A DNA stretch of 64,000 nucleotides from Mesoterricola silvestris (GTDB lineage Bacteria; Acidobacteriota; Holophagae; Holophagales; Holophagaceae), in NCBI RefSeq assembly GCF_030295405.1, contig NZ_AP027080.1:4572001-4636000 (forward strand). Reading direction: 5' to 3'. Of this stretch, positions 1 to 7,688 are shown one piece after another. Both the position numbers and the translations under genes were made by a program. Numbering within the stretch: the stretch's first letter is position 1; the number at the start of each line of letters is the position of its first letter. Under the pieces are notes generated by a model, which was not told the origin of the DNA, did not search any database, and saw only the letters and a list, made by a program, of their open reading frames with translations.

Positions 1-324
1 GCGCTCCGGCACCGCCGCGAATTCGGCGATCGACCCGGTGCCAAGGTCGAAGATGCTCGCGAAGACCTCATCCCCTGGCTTGAATCGCGTCACACCACTG
101 CCCACCTCGACCACCACGCCGGCCAGATCGCTGCCCAGCGTGGCCGGAAGTTGGAAATGCAGAACAGGCTTGAACATCCCGGTGGGAATCAGGTTGTCGA
201 TGGGATTCAGGCCCGCTGCATGGATTTGAACCAGCAGCTCGTCGGACCTCAAGGTTGGAACTGGGACGTCCGTGAAGCCGATCCCGGGTGCTTTTCCGTA
301 GCGATTGAAGGTGAGTGCTTTCAT
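1..324 (-). CDS. NADP-dependent quinone oxidoreductase-like protein (MDR family), C-terminus cut by window edge
   Basis: The reverse strand reads from the ATG at 322-324 as MKALTFNRYGKAPGI..., then the medium-chain dehydrogenase/reductase N-terminal fold with VQIHAAGLNPID, LGSDLAGVVVEVGSGV and FKPGDEVF. These are characteristic of zinc-independent quinone oxidoreductases of the alcohol dehydrogenase superfamily, which reduce quinones or enones with NADPH. Only 108 residues (the GroES-like substrate domain) lie in the window; the Rossmann domain is beyond position 1. The gene diverges from the HxlR regulator at 484. That arrangement is common for redox-stress oxidoreductases controlled by HxlR/YodB-type repressors, so regulation by the neighbour is inferred. 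The family call is secure; the substrate is not known. Confidence 0.88.
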   Translation of the reverse strand, partial: MKALTFNRYGKAPGIGFTDVPVPTLRSDELLVQIHAAGLNPIDNLIPTGMFKPVLHFQLPATLGSDLAGVVVEVGSGVTRFKPGDEVFASIFDLGTGSIAEFAAVPER

Positions 325-421
325 GGCCTGGGTCGTGTCTCCATGGCGATTCTCGTAGTGCTTGCGTTCATGAAATAGCTCTCCGTGTGGGTGGGGGGGG
401 TGGCTTGCCTTTTCAAAGGGT

Positions 422-489
422 GTTACTATCAAACTGATATGAACTCTACTCCCCTCCCGAAGGTGTGTCACTACCAAAATGATATGAAC
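422..489. promoter_or_regulatory. Tandem 23-bp repeat, candidate operator of the HxlR regulator
   Basis: Positions 422-444 and 467-489 are direct repeats identical at 20 of 23 positions and exactly 45 bp apart. Both carry the core ACTA(T/C)CAAA followed by TGATATGAAC. Each copy ends in an in-frame ATG (439 and 484). They lie in the divergent region between the oxidoreductase and the regulator, so an autoregulatory operator pair is likely. Alternatively the repeat is a simple 45-bp duplication of the 5' end of the gene. Confidence 0.5.
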
Positions 490-927
490 AACAAAAATTG
501 CCCTCCCGACCCCTGCCCCATCGCCCGGAGCGTGTCCTTTGCCGGCGACGCGTGGTGCCTTCTCATCCTGCGGGACGCCCATGCCGGCCTCACGCGCTTC
601 GACCAATTCCGGAAGAGCCTGGGCATTGCGCCGACGATGCTGACCCGGCGCCTGGCGACCTTGACCGAGGAGGGATTGCTTGAAAAGAGGCGCTACTCGG
701 AGCACCCACCGCGAGAGGAGTATCTGTTGACCGCTGCCGGCCGCGATTTTCTGCCGGTGCTGTTCATGATTGGCGAATGGGGGCGCAAATACAGGGGTGG
801 CGGCAAGTTGATTCGATTTCTGGATGGTGAGACGGGGACGGAAATCAAGGCCGTCGCCGTGGATGAAGTCACCGGAGCGAAGATCGGGACCCGCGCGATC
901 CGCATGTCCACGCCGGACGCGGACTAG
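484..927 (+). CDS. HxlR-family winged-helix transcriptional regulator
   Basis: This is a 147-residue protein from the ATG at 484. It opens with the family signature CPIARS followed by GDAWCLLILRDAHAG, then FDQFRKSLGIAPTMLTRRLATLTEEGLLEKRRY, the winged-helix DNA-recognition segment. HxlR proteins are dimeric repressors or activators that often respond to electrophiles through an N-terminal Cys; here Cys residues precede the CPIARS motif. An ATG at 439 in the same frame would add 15 residues, but it sits inside the tandem repeat proposed as operator, so the second ATG is preferred. The target is probably the divergent oxidoreductase at 324. The TAG stop lies within the CTAG that begins the MITE-like element. 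Confidence 0.9.
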   Translation: MNNKNCPPDPCPIARSVSFAGDAWCLLILRDAHAGLTRFDQFRKSLGIAPTMLTRRLATLTEEGLLEKRRYSEHPPREEYLLTAAGRDFLPVLFMIGEWGRKYRGGGKLIRFLDGETGTEIKAVAVDEVTGAKIGTRAIRMSTPDAD

Positions 928-1450
928 GAACCCGGCTACCCAATCGCACGTGTCCCGGACGTTCGCCCCGGTTCGTTGCTGCGGGCCAAGCCCGCAGCAA
1001 CGGAAGGCTCTCACCCCATGGTTGGGCCTGTGTTTCCACCCATTGGCCCCGACCCACCTCAGGGCCTCTCTTCGAGTGCTGCGAGGAGGGCATTGGGCCG
1101 CGCCAACGCCAATTAGCAAAGCGACCTCGTCTCGAACCGGGCCTTCGGCAGGTCCGGGTTCGAGCTGACTTCAAAGGCGTGTGGGCGGTGCACACCAATC
1201 AGCGTCGGCGCCCATCGGCACCGAGAGGGCCATCGCGAAGCAAACCCACAAACTCAAAGGAGCCGCTCTCCTCGCCTGGGCCTTCCAGGAGAGCCATTCC
1301 CTTCCGAATTCCCTTCTGCTCAACGAAGTGAGTTGGGCGTAGCACTGCCCCAACGTCGCTTCCGCACCCCCCGTCATCGCCGGCTTGGCCGGCGATGACG
1401 AAACAGGGCGAACGTCTGGGACACGTACGATTACGTAGCCGGGCTCCTAG
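924..1450. mobile_element. MITE-like element with ~40-bp terminal inverted repeats (full copy)
   Basis: Both ends begin with CTAG and form a long imperfect inverted repeat: 924 to about 967 mirrors about 1407 to 1450, with roughly nine tenths of positions matching (for example ACGTGTCCCGGACGTTCGCC against the complement of GGCGAACGTCTGGGACACGT). The interior carries a GC hairpin (CCGGCTTGGCCGG) and no credible gene. A second, shorter copy lies at 53725-54000. The CTAG ends supply the TAG stop codons of both convergent flanking genes (HxlR on the left, SnoaL-like on the right). No transposase is present, so mobility in trans is inferred. Confidence 0.72.
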
Positions 1451-1857
1451 CTTCTGAGCTGCGAAAGGACGCCGGCCAGGGTGTTGATGCCCCAGTGCTC
1501 GACATACCGCCCATCCTGGATGCGAACGATGTCGATGACATCGATGGTTACGGGGCGCCCCGTCGCCTCGATGCCCATCAGCGTTCCGGCATGGGTGCCG
1601 CTGACCGTCTTCCGGGTGGTGACCAGGTCACCTTCGGCTATCTGGGAATGGATCGTCACCTCCAATCCGGCCAGGGCCGGGCGAAGCACGTTCTGGAACG
1701 TGCTCCACATGCTTTCAGGACCGTTGGGCATGCCCTGAGGTGCGGACCGGTTCACGAAATCCGCGTCCATGAGGGCTTCGAAGGCGCGCCGGTCTCCCTT
1801 GACGATCACCTCCTCGTTGAATCGGCGAACGACGGCCTTGTTGGTTTCGTGGGACAC
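1447..1857 (-). CDS. SnoaL-like / ester cyclase family protein (NTF2 fold)
   Basis: This 136-residue protein has the NTF2-like pattern of SnoaL-type polyketide cyclases and ester cyclases: N-terminal NKAVVRRFNEEVIVKGD, then ALMDADFVNRSAP, a central TIHSQIAEGDLVTTRKTVSGTHAG strand pair and the C-terminal IDVIDIVRIQDGRYVEHWG. No signal peptide or membrane segment is present. Family members are catalytic cyclases or simply small-ligand binders, and nothing here fixes a substrate. Its stop codon lies in the terminal CTAG of the MITE-like element. No co-directional partner is obvious. Confidence 0.82.
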   Translation of the reverse strand: MSHETNKAVVRRFNEEVIVKGDRRAFEALMDADFVNRSAPQGMPNGPESMWSTFQNVLRPALAGLEVTIHSQIAEGDLVTTRKTVSGTHAGTLMGIEATGRPVTIDVIDIVRIQDGRYVEHWGINTLAGVLSQLRS

Positions 1858-1934
1858 GGATGCTCCTACAGGCGGACGTTTGATGATGGGGCCGCATGAC
1901 GCGGCGCTATCCAGGAAGAGGGTTGGCAGGACGT

Positions 1935-2450
1935 TCAGGTATGGCTGGGAGTCTCAATTCGGATGCCGGTTCTGCTGCTCACTTTTGTGGCTATATCAAG
2001 GGCCCGTTCGTAGGTGAACGCCCCAAGTGCATTTTCGCCGAGATCCAATTCCAGTCCATCGGCACACACCAGAGCGATGTGCCAATTGGATGCCTTCAAA
2101 TTTCGTCCTACCCTGAGGGCCTTGAATTCATGCGGGGGCCTTTCCCATTGCACCAAACCATACAAATTCTTTTTGTAGAATGTGATCGTTTTTCTACTCG
2201 ATGACACCGCCAGCCATTGGTCGGCAGTTACGCTATATATGCTCGAATAAACGAGAAGTATCCCAAAGATGGCCACGACGGCCAATGGCCAAGTCTGGGA
2301 ATGACCGGCGAGATAGAGTTTGCCGGCAAGTCCCAGGAGGGCGATGCCTGGTATCAGCGTCGCGACGGCCCAGCGATTCCCTTTGAACCGGAAGGTCACC
2401 CGTTCGGGGGATTCGTCGGAAAGGACCATGATGGGGGGATTTTCTCTCAA
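1935..2450 (-). CDS. Hypothetical protein with two membrane segments
   Basis: I do not recognise a family. From a TTG at 2450 preceded by AGGAG at good spacing, the protein is 171 residues; an ATG at 2429 (MVLSDESPERVTF) is the alternative. The predicted order is a short polar N-terminus, two adjacent hydrophobic segments (AVATLIPGIALLGLAGKLYL and WPLAVVAIFGILLVYSSIYS), then a cytoplasmic-looking domain with FYKKNLYGLVQWERPPHEFKAL. The layout resembles small PH-like/DUF membrane proteins, but that is only an impression. Codon use is less GC-rich than the genes right of 13.6 kb. Confidence 0.6.
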   Translation of the reverse strand: MRENPPIMVLSDESPERVTFRFKGNRWAVATLIPGIALLGLAGKLYLAGHSQTWPLAVVAIFGILLVYSSIYSVTADQWLAVSSSRKTITFYKKNLYGLVQWERPPHEFKALRVGRNLKASNWHIALVCADGLELDLGENALGAFTYERALDIATKVSSRTGIRIETPSHT

Positions 2451-2555
2451 CGAAGGCTCCTGGAAGCTGTAGGTGCAAGCCTGGGAGATGCCCGCTTCCA
2501 TCGTAAGCAGGCAATGCAGAAGGAGGTTGACCGGAGGCCGTGCCCCGGGGACGGC

Positions 2556-2807
2556 TCAATGGGAAAACACCATCTCCTTGACCTCGATGCCTTCGATGGC
2601 CTGGAGTTTTGCGGCCATGGCCTTCCAGGCCTCCTGGCCTCCCACGACTTCCAGAAGCACGATACCTTCGGGTGAATTCCCGATTTCGTGTAGGCCAAGG
2701 CGGGTCTTCACGAGGCTGCCGTATTCCGTGAATACCTTTTGGACCGTCACCGCGTCCTTGAGGCGGTCGGTGACATGAACGCCGAGGATAACGTGCGCTG
2801 GTTTCAT
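2556..2807 (-). CDS. TM1266-type ACT-like regulator (iron-only hydrogenase system regulator family)
   Basis: This is an 83-residue protein from the ATG at 2807, which follows a strong AAGGAGG ribosome-binding site. The sequence pattern (VILGVHVTDRLKDAVTVQKVF, YGSLVKTRLGL, GIVLLEVVGG, LQAIEGIEVKEMVF) matches the short NikR-C-terminal/ACT-like family named after TM1266 and described as a putative iron-only hydrogenase system regulator. There is no DNA-binding domain, so the protein is expected to bind a ligand or partner. No hydrogenase genes are present in this window, so its true role here is open. Confidence 0.72.
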   Translation of the reverse strand: MKPAHVILGVHVTDRLKDAVTVQKVFTEYGSLVKTRLGLHEIGNSPEGIVLLEVVGGQEAWKAMAAKLQAIEGIEVKEMVFSH

Positions 2808-2929
2808 AGAAGCCTCCTTGGAATGCGACCATTTTACCGCATGCAAAAATGCCGGGTGCTTCGTGCCGCTGAATGGGGGGATGGTGGGTGATGAGACGCG
2901 AGACGCGGCCCATTGGGGCAATACCGCTG

Positions 2930-3022
2930 GCTAGCAAGCGCATAGCCGCCAACAATCAGGAATTCAACTTGCTCGGCGTTCAATGCGGCAAATAGAGCTC
3001 TGAAGTCGGGATTCACACTCAT
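2930..3022 (-). pseudogene. Nucleotidyltransferase N-terminal remnant
   Basis: Reading leftward from the ATG at 3022 the first 31 residues, MSVNPDFRALFAALNA followed by EQVEFLIVGGYALAS, are the start of a nucleotidyltransferase-fold protein of the kind found in toxin-antitoxin and DUF6036-like families. The GGYALA box is the first half of the usual GG(Y)ALA...GDLD active site. After residue 31 the similarity stops and the catalytic acidic residues are missing. This is a truncated relic whose 5' end faces the broken 5' end of the kinase gene at 3045. Confidence 0.65.
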
Positions 3023-3104
3023 TTGGGCGTGTCCAGGTGAGGTATAAGTCGAAGCCCGGACCTACTACGAGCTCAACCTGGCCTACCGGGCCTTCGTCTC
3101 CCGG

Positions 3105-5156
3105 TTGGGAGGCGTCTACGCCCCGGTGGAACGGGTCCAGCCCAACCCCTACCTGACCGTGCCCAACCGCGATATCCCGGGTCCCGGCGCAGCCAGGCTC
3201 ACCCTGATCAACCCGGCCTACATGACCCGGCTCGCGTTCGAGACCCTGCAGGACACGTTCCACCAGCCCATCCAGAACCGGATCACCAGCCTGCTGCCCA
3301 TCAATCCCCACAACGCGCCCAACGCCTGGGAGCGCGCGGCGCTGCAGAGCTTCGAGGCGGGCGCCACGGAAGCCGTGCAGGTTCAGGAACTGGACCACAA
3401 GCCCTACCTGTTCCTCATGAAGCCCTTCATCACGGAAGCCAGCTGCTTGCGCTGCCACGGTGGCCAAGGCTACAAGGTGGGGGATGTGCGCGGTGCGATC
3501 AGCATCGCCATTCCCCTGCAGCCCTACCAGACCTTGGCCGCCGCCTCCATCCGCAACCAGGCCTATTCCTACAGCCTGATCTGGGGCCTGGGCTGCTGCG
3601 GGCTGCTGGTCTCGGCGCGCCGGCGCAACCGCCAGCAGGAACGCATGGCCGGCATCTTCGAGGAGAGCCCGGTAGCCCAGTGCTTGAGCGATTTCGGAAC
3701 CGGTCGCTTCTTGCAGGTGAATGCCGCGTTCCTGGACGTGATGCGGACCGTGGACCGGAAACGGCTGGTCGGGCGCACGTCCCTGGAGATCGGCATACTC
3801 CTGCCGGAGGACCGGCAGCGGCTCAAGGATGCGCTGCGGGAGAAGACCTGGGTCGAGCGGTTCCAGACGCCCTTGCGCCGACTGGACGGCGAAGCCTTTC
3901 AGGGGGAGCTGTCGCTGAAGCGCTACGAGGTCGATGGCGTACCCTACCTGCTCACCAGCCTGGTCGACGTGACGGAGCGAGTCCAGGCGGCCCAGGACCG
4001 GATCCGCCTCCAGGACCAGCTGAACCAGGCCCAGAAGATGGAATCCATTGGCAGGCTTGCCGGTGGCGTGGCGCACGATTTCAACAACATGCTGAGCGTG
4101 ATCCTGGCCAATGCCGACCTGGCCCTGGGCAATGAGCGTCTGACGCCTGAATTCAAGCGCGCCTTCGAAATGGTCCGGATGGCCGCCACGCGCTCGGCGG
4201 ACCTCACCCGCCAGTTGCTCGGTTTCGCCCGCAAGCAGGCCATCACGCCCGAATTGGTGGACCTGAACGAAGTCATCGAGCGGGTGCTGAAGATGCTCCG
4301 CCGGGTCATCGGCGAGCAGATCACCATCACCTGGATGCCCGGCCGCAGCCTCTGGCCCGCCCACCTCGACCCCAGCCAGATCGACCAGGTGCTTGCCAAC
4401 CTCCTGGTCAACGCCCGGGACGCCATCTCCGGCGAAGGCGCGGTCACCATCACCACCGAGAACGTGGTGGTGGACGAAGCCTACTGCGCCACCCACATCG
4501 AGGCCCTGCCGGGGGACTACATCAGGATTTCAGTGGCCGACACCGGCTACGGCATGGACCGGGCCACCCAGGAGAAGATCTTCGAGCCGTTCTTCACCAC
4601 CAAGGCGGAAGGCAAGGGCACCGGGCTGGGCTTGGCCATGGTCTACGGCGTGGTCCGGCAGAACCGCGGGTTCATCCATGTCCAAAGCGAATTGGGGCGA
4701 GGCACCACGTTCCTGGTCTACCTGCCCCGCCACGCGGGCCCGGCCGCCGACCCCGAGGACTCCCCCCAAACGGACGTCCTGCCCCGGGGCGAGGAGACCG
4801 TGCTGCTCGTGGAGGACAACGAGATCCTCCTGCAGAGCGTCCAGGACCTCCTGCGCAGCCTGGGCTACCGCGTATTGGCCGCGGGCCTGCCCCAGGAGGC
4901 CCTGGCCCTCGCCCGGTCCGAAGCGGGCCCAATCCACGTGCTGCTCACCGACCTGGTCATGCCCGGCCAGAACGGCTGGGACTTGGCCCAGCAAGTCAAG
5001 GAACTCCGGCCAGGCATCAAATTCATCTTCATGTCCGGCTACACCGCCCAGGCCGAAGTCCGCCAGGAGATGCACGCCCAGGGCCACCCGTACCTGCAGA
5101 AGCCCTTCTCCCTGCGGGACCTGGCTGGGAAGCTGAGGGAGGCGCTGGGGGCCTGA
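3105..5156 (+). CDS. Hybrid sensor histidine kinase with DUF3365 heme-type sensor, 5'-truncated
   Basis: Domain order counted from a TTG at 3105: a Tll0287/DUF3365 sensor domain (residues 1-150) with the CLRCH motif at 114-118 typical of c-type heme attachment; a membrane segment near 155-171; a PAS domain (about 180-295); HisKA with H324 in GVAHDFNN; HATPase (N436, DTGYGM at 479-484, GKGTGLGL at 503-510); and a receiver with phospho-acceptor D616. Sequence homologous to the sensor domain begins before the TTG, just after an in-frame TAA at 3045-3047, with no ATG, GTG or SD in between. The usual N-terminal membrane anchor is missing, so the gene is probably truncated and may be non-functional or mislocalised. 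Its partner was likely a phosphorelay protein elsewhere. Confidence 0.82.
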   Translation: MGGVYAPVERVQPNPYLTVPNRDIPGPGAARLTLINPAYMTRLAFETLQDTFHQPIQNRITSLLPINPHNAPNAWERAALQSFEAGATEAVQVQELDHKPYLFLMKPFITEASCLRCHGGQGYKVGDVRGAISIAIPLQPYQTLAAASIRNQAYSYSLIWGLGCCGLLVSARRRNRQQERMAGIFEESPVAQCLSDFGTGRFLQVNAAFLDVMRTVDRKRLVGRTSLEIGILLPEDRQRLKDALREKTWVERFQTPLRRLDGEAFQGELSLKRYEVDGVPYLLTSLVDVTERVQAAQDRIRLQDQLNQAQKMESIGRLAGGVAHDFNNMLSVILANADLALGNERLTPEFKRAFEMVRMAATRSADLTRQLLGFARKQAITPELVDLNEVIERVLKMLRRVIGEQITITWMPGRSLWPAHLDPSQIDQVLANLLVNARDAISGEGAVTITTENVVVDEAYCATHIEALPGDYIRISVADTGYGMDRATQEKIFEPFFTTKAEGKGTGLGLAMVYGVVRQNRGFIHVQSELGRGTTFLVYLPRHAGPAADPEDSPQTDVLPRGEETVLLVEDNEILLQSVQDLLRSLGYRVLAAGLPQEALALARSEAGPIHVLLTDLVMPGQNGWDLAQQVKELRPGIKFIFMSGYTAQAEVRQEMHAQGHPYLQKPFSLRDLAGKLREALGA

Positions 5157-5647
5157 AATGCCCGGCTAGAAGCCTGTCCATTAGCTGCATACAATGGACT
5201 TCCATTTCATTTCAAACATTTTCATTTCATTCCAACCCCGACAGGTGATGTCGGGTCTCAAACCAAATGTCCATCCGGTCAAACCAAGCTGCTTTTCTTA
5301 GAATGATTGCCCTTGCATGAGCCTGACCTGCCACACCATCCAGCACCCGAGGCTCGTTTTGCCATCAAATGCATGTCTGGGCATTTGGTTTGAGACGGTT
5401 TTGCCGCGTGTCGAAGGCGTCAGAGGTGGTTCCTCGAACTTATCCCCGCTTGGGCGCCCAAAATCAAATGTCCCAAGGACCATGCAAGAAGAACCGAGAA
5501 CGCTCCACAGCGCATGGACCACGTCATCCGGGCTGAGCAGCTATAGAAATAGGATTGTATAAAGCAGGTGCATCTTGGTGATCACAGCCCCGCCAAATGC
5601 ATTCCCGCCATGCCCGAACAATCGGACGAATGTTTGTCGTGATTAAA
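5157..5647. other. Intergenic stretch with IS-end-like inverted sequences, no gene seen
   Basis: I see no credible coding sequence in these 491 bases. The notable content is an inverted pair of IS-end-like sequences (5255-5269 and 5382-5396, listed separately) and AT-richer spacers than in the main genome. The flanking genes converge, so terminators are expected, but none with a clear stem plus T-run was found. Confidence 0.5.
5249..5396. repeat. Inverted repeat of IS-end type (solo IS or MITE remnant)
   Basis: GTCTCAAACCAAATG at 5255-5269 is repeated in inverted orientation at 5382-5396, bounding about 142 bp. The left arm, extended to 5249-5269, is a 21-base perfect match (in complement) to 13577-13597, the outer end of the IS5-family remnant. 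The piece is therefore likely a short derivative carrying both ends of the same IS, with no transposase inside. Confidence 0.5.
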
Positions 5648-6265
5648 TCATTGCATCCCAAAAGAACACTCAGGCGTAGGGACCGCAATGCAAAGACCTG
5701 GGTAGCTCTGGATCACATCGCATGCATCCACTGCGAGTTCCACTTTGAAGCCTGAACCATCCAGCCTTTCATAAAGGTACTTGTCGCCCGCCATACGTGT
5801 GTAGGCCTGGTGTCGACGTTCAAGCCGGAAATCCGGAAACCTGAGCCATGCCGTTTGTAGCATTGCCCGCTCACCGATTTCAAGGTTCAACCTCCGGAAT
5901 GGAATGGTGTTGGTTGATGCGGTGAACTGCATATCCAGATCAATGCAGTCCAGAACTTCTGGCTGCGGCTCTCCATGCAATAACCACTGCCTACTGTCAT
6001 TTACCAACACTTCACGGGAGAGGGGAACATTCCCCATCCACCCATGAATGTTGGCTTTGCGGAATGCCCACTTGGCGTTGCATGCAATTTCGTAGCTTAC
6101 CTGGCAGGGGATTCCCTCGCGCAAAAAAAGGGCGGTTCCAGCCAATCGCCATCCATTCAGAAGCCCGCCCAGTTGAAGCCCCTCAAAGCCCTCATGATCA
6201 AGGCGTCGCCAAAAAATGGAATGAGATGGGAAAGGCAGGGCTGAATGAGTAGACTTTGAATCCAT
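5648..6265 (-). CDS. Putative glycolipid-binding domain protein (DUF1089)
   Basis: This 205-residue protein starts at the ATG at 6265, preceded by AGGA at correct spacing. The sequence follows the Glycolipid_bind family closely: IFWRRLDHEGFEGLQL, GWRLAGTALFLREG, PCQVSYEIACNAKWAFRKA, IHGWMGN, then VLDCIDLDMQFTASTNTIPFRRL and the C-terminal VELAVDACDVIQSYPGL. The family was named from a Pseudomonas glycolipid context; its biochemical role is not established. The protein is cytosolic by sequence. It lies downstream of the natural-product-like operon on the same strand, 206 bp after the MFS stop, so membership in that operon is uncertain. Confidence 0.82.
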   Translation of the reverse strand: MDSKSTHSALPFPSHSIFWRRLDHEGFEGLQLGGLLNGWRLAGTALFLREGIPCQVSYEIACNAKWAFRKANIHGWMGNVPLSREVLVNDSRQWLLHGEPQPEVLDCIDLDMQFTASTNTIPFRRLNLEIGERAMLQTAWLRFPDFRLERRHQAYTRMAGDKYLYERLDGSGFKVELAVDACDVIQSYPGLCIAVPTPECSFGMQ

Positions 6266-6471
6266 TGGTGTTATTCCTACCGTGTGGGCCCAAATCGATA
6301 GGCCGGGCGAACTGGTGGGTTTGAGTTGTGCGATCCCTGGCAAGGATTTGATACCGACGGAGGGCGCAGTGTTGTCAATGCTGGCATCCATTTCATTGCG
6401 GCAGCACCCCAGGTCCATCCCGAGCCAACTGCTGCGAATACAATTTTGTCGCCTCAAGTTGAAGGCGGCCC

Positions 6472-7686
6472 CTAGGATTCCAAGGGGCTGAGTCCGGGCC
6501 GGCCAACGCATGCTTTGCCTGCCCTTTGCCGATGGATTAGCCAAGACAAGACGACTGCCAGCAGGAGGCCCAGGCCGGCGTAGACCGACCAGGGAAGGTA
6601 GGTGCGAGACGAATTTGCCATCAAGGCGGTCCCGGCAAAATTACCCAGGGTGCCACCCATGGCCATGGATATCTCGAAAGCGCCGAAGTAGGTGCCTTTT
6701 GCATGAACCCATGCCGTTTCAGCGATGTGCATATCAGAAGCTGGAAGGACAAGGGTTTCACCCAAGGAGAATAGGGCCACGCAAAACAGCATCCATGGCA
6801 GGGATGCGCCCAAGGGAACCATGGCCATGCCTGCCGCGACCAAAAGGGCGCCCCATCGCACCAGGGCAAGCGGGGCATGCCTCTCCATGACGCCCCTCAA
6901 AACGAACATGGCCGTCAGCCCAATGGTGCCGTTGAGGACGAAGATGCTCGCAGCCATGGATTCCGAATGACCACGCCTGAAGAATTCGATGGGAAAGGAA
7001 TAGTAAAGCTGGGCGAAAACCATGAAGAACAGGCTCATGCCGACCAGGAAGTAAATGAATTCCCTATCGGAGAGGACTGTTCGCAGGTTTGCGGCCATGG
7101 ACGGGCCGCCTTCCCTGCGAAGCCTGAGGTCCCCTTCCCGGCCAATCATTATGGCAAGAATGGCCACCACGCTCGCCGCCAGCAGGAATGGGGCGGATCT
7201 GCCGGCCCGCCATAACAGGCCCCCCACGGCCGGGCCCAGGATGGCACCGGCGTTCAATGCCTGGTTGAAGTATGTGAAAAGCTTGCGGCGTAATTCTTCG
7301 GGTTGGATGGAAAAGATCGCGCTCACCGCCGGGTCGTAGATGGCCCCCCCAAGCCCCACAAGGGCCGCGCAAGCCACGAGCCAGAAGAAATGGGTGCTGA
7401 AGGCGAAGCCGGTGAATCCGAGGACTCTGAAGGCCATTCCGGCCACCATGCTGGAACCGTAACTTGTTCGGTCGGCTATCAGGCCCCCCAAGATCGGGAA
7501 CACGCGGCCGCAAATCAAATTAACGCTCAGGATGGTTGCGATCTGCCAACCCGGTATCCGAAGCCGGTTTTGCAAGTAGAGAGCCAACAGGGGAATTGCC
7601 ATGAAACTACATGTATTCATGGTGAAGACCGACAAAAGAAGTACCCTGACCGTCCTTGGGATATGGAACGCCTCCTCTTGGGTCAT
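6472..7686 (-). CDS. MFS transporter, probable exporter of the adjacent biosynthetic operon
   Basis: This 404-residue protein has about 12 hydrophobic segments and MFS hallmarks such as GGLIADRTSYGSS after TM2 and ALNAGAILGPAVGGLLW in the TM5 region, the motif-C-like GP pattern of drug/H+ antiporters. It resembles MdtH-type single-component exporters. The ATG at 7686 falls 2 nt past the stop of the aminotransferase fusion, so the two are translationally coupled. As the last gene of the dehydrogenase-thioesterase-ligase-aminotransferase operon, it probably exports the product or confers self-resistance. The substrate is inferred from context only. Confidence 0.85.
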   Translation of the reverse strand: MTQEEAFHIPRTVRVLLLSVFTMNTCSFMAIPLLALYLQNRLRIPGWQIATILSVNLICGRVFPILGGLIADRTSYGSSMVAGMAFRVLGFTGFAFSTHFFWLVACAALVGLGGAIYDPAVSAIFSIQPEELRRKLFTYFNQALNAGAILGPAVGGLLWRAGRSAPFLLAASVVAILAIMIGREGDLRLRREGGPSMAANLRTVLSDREFIYFLVGMSLFFMVFAQLYYSFPIEFFRRGHSESMAASIFVLNGTIGLTAMFVLRGVMERHAPLALVRWGALLVAAGMAMVPLGASLPWMLFCVALFSLGETLVLPASDMHIAETAWVHAKGTYFGAFEISMAMGGTLGNFAGTALMANSSRTYLPWSVYAGLGLLLAVVLSWLIHRQRAGKACVGRPGLSPLES

Positions 7687-7688
7687 GT

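Noticed and set aside
3045-3105. A normal translation start for the hybrid kinase just upstream of 3105
   Set aside because: Codons between the TAA at 3045 and 3105 contain no ATG or GTG and no SD, and the sensor homology already begins there.
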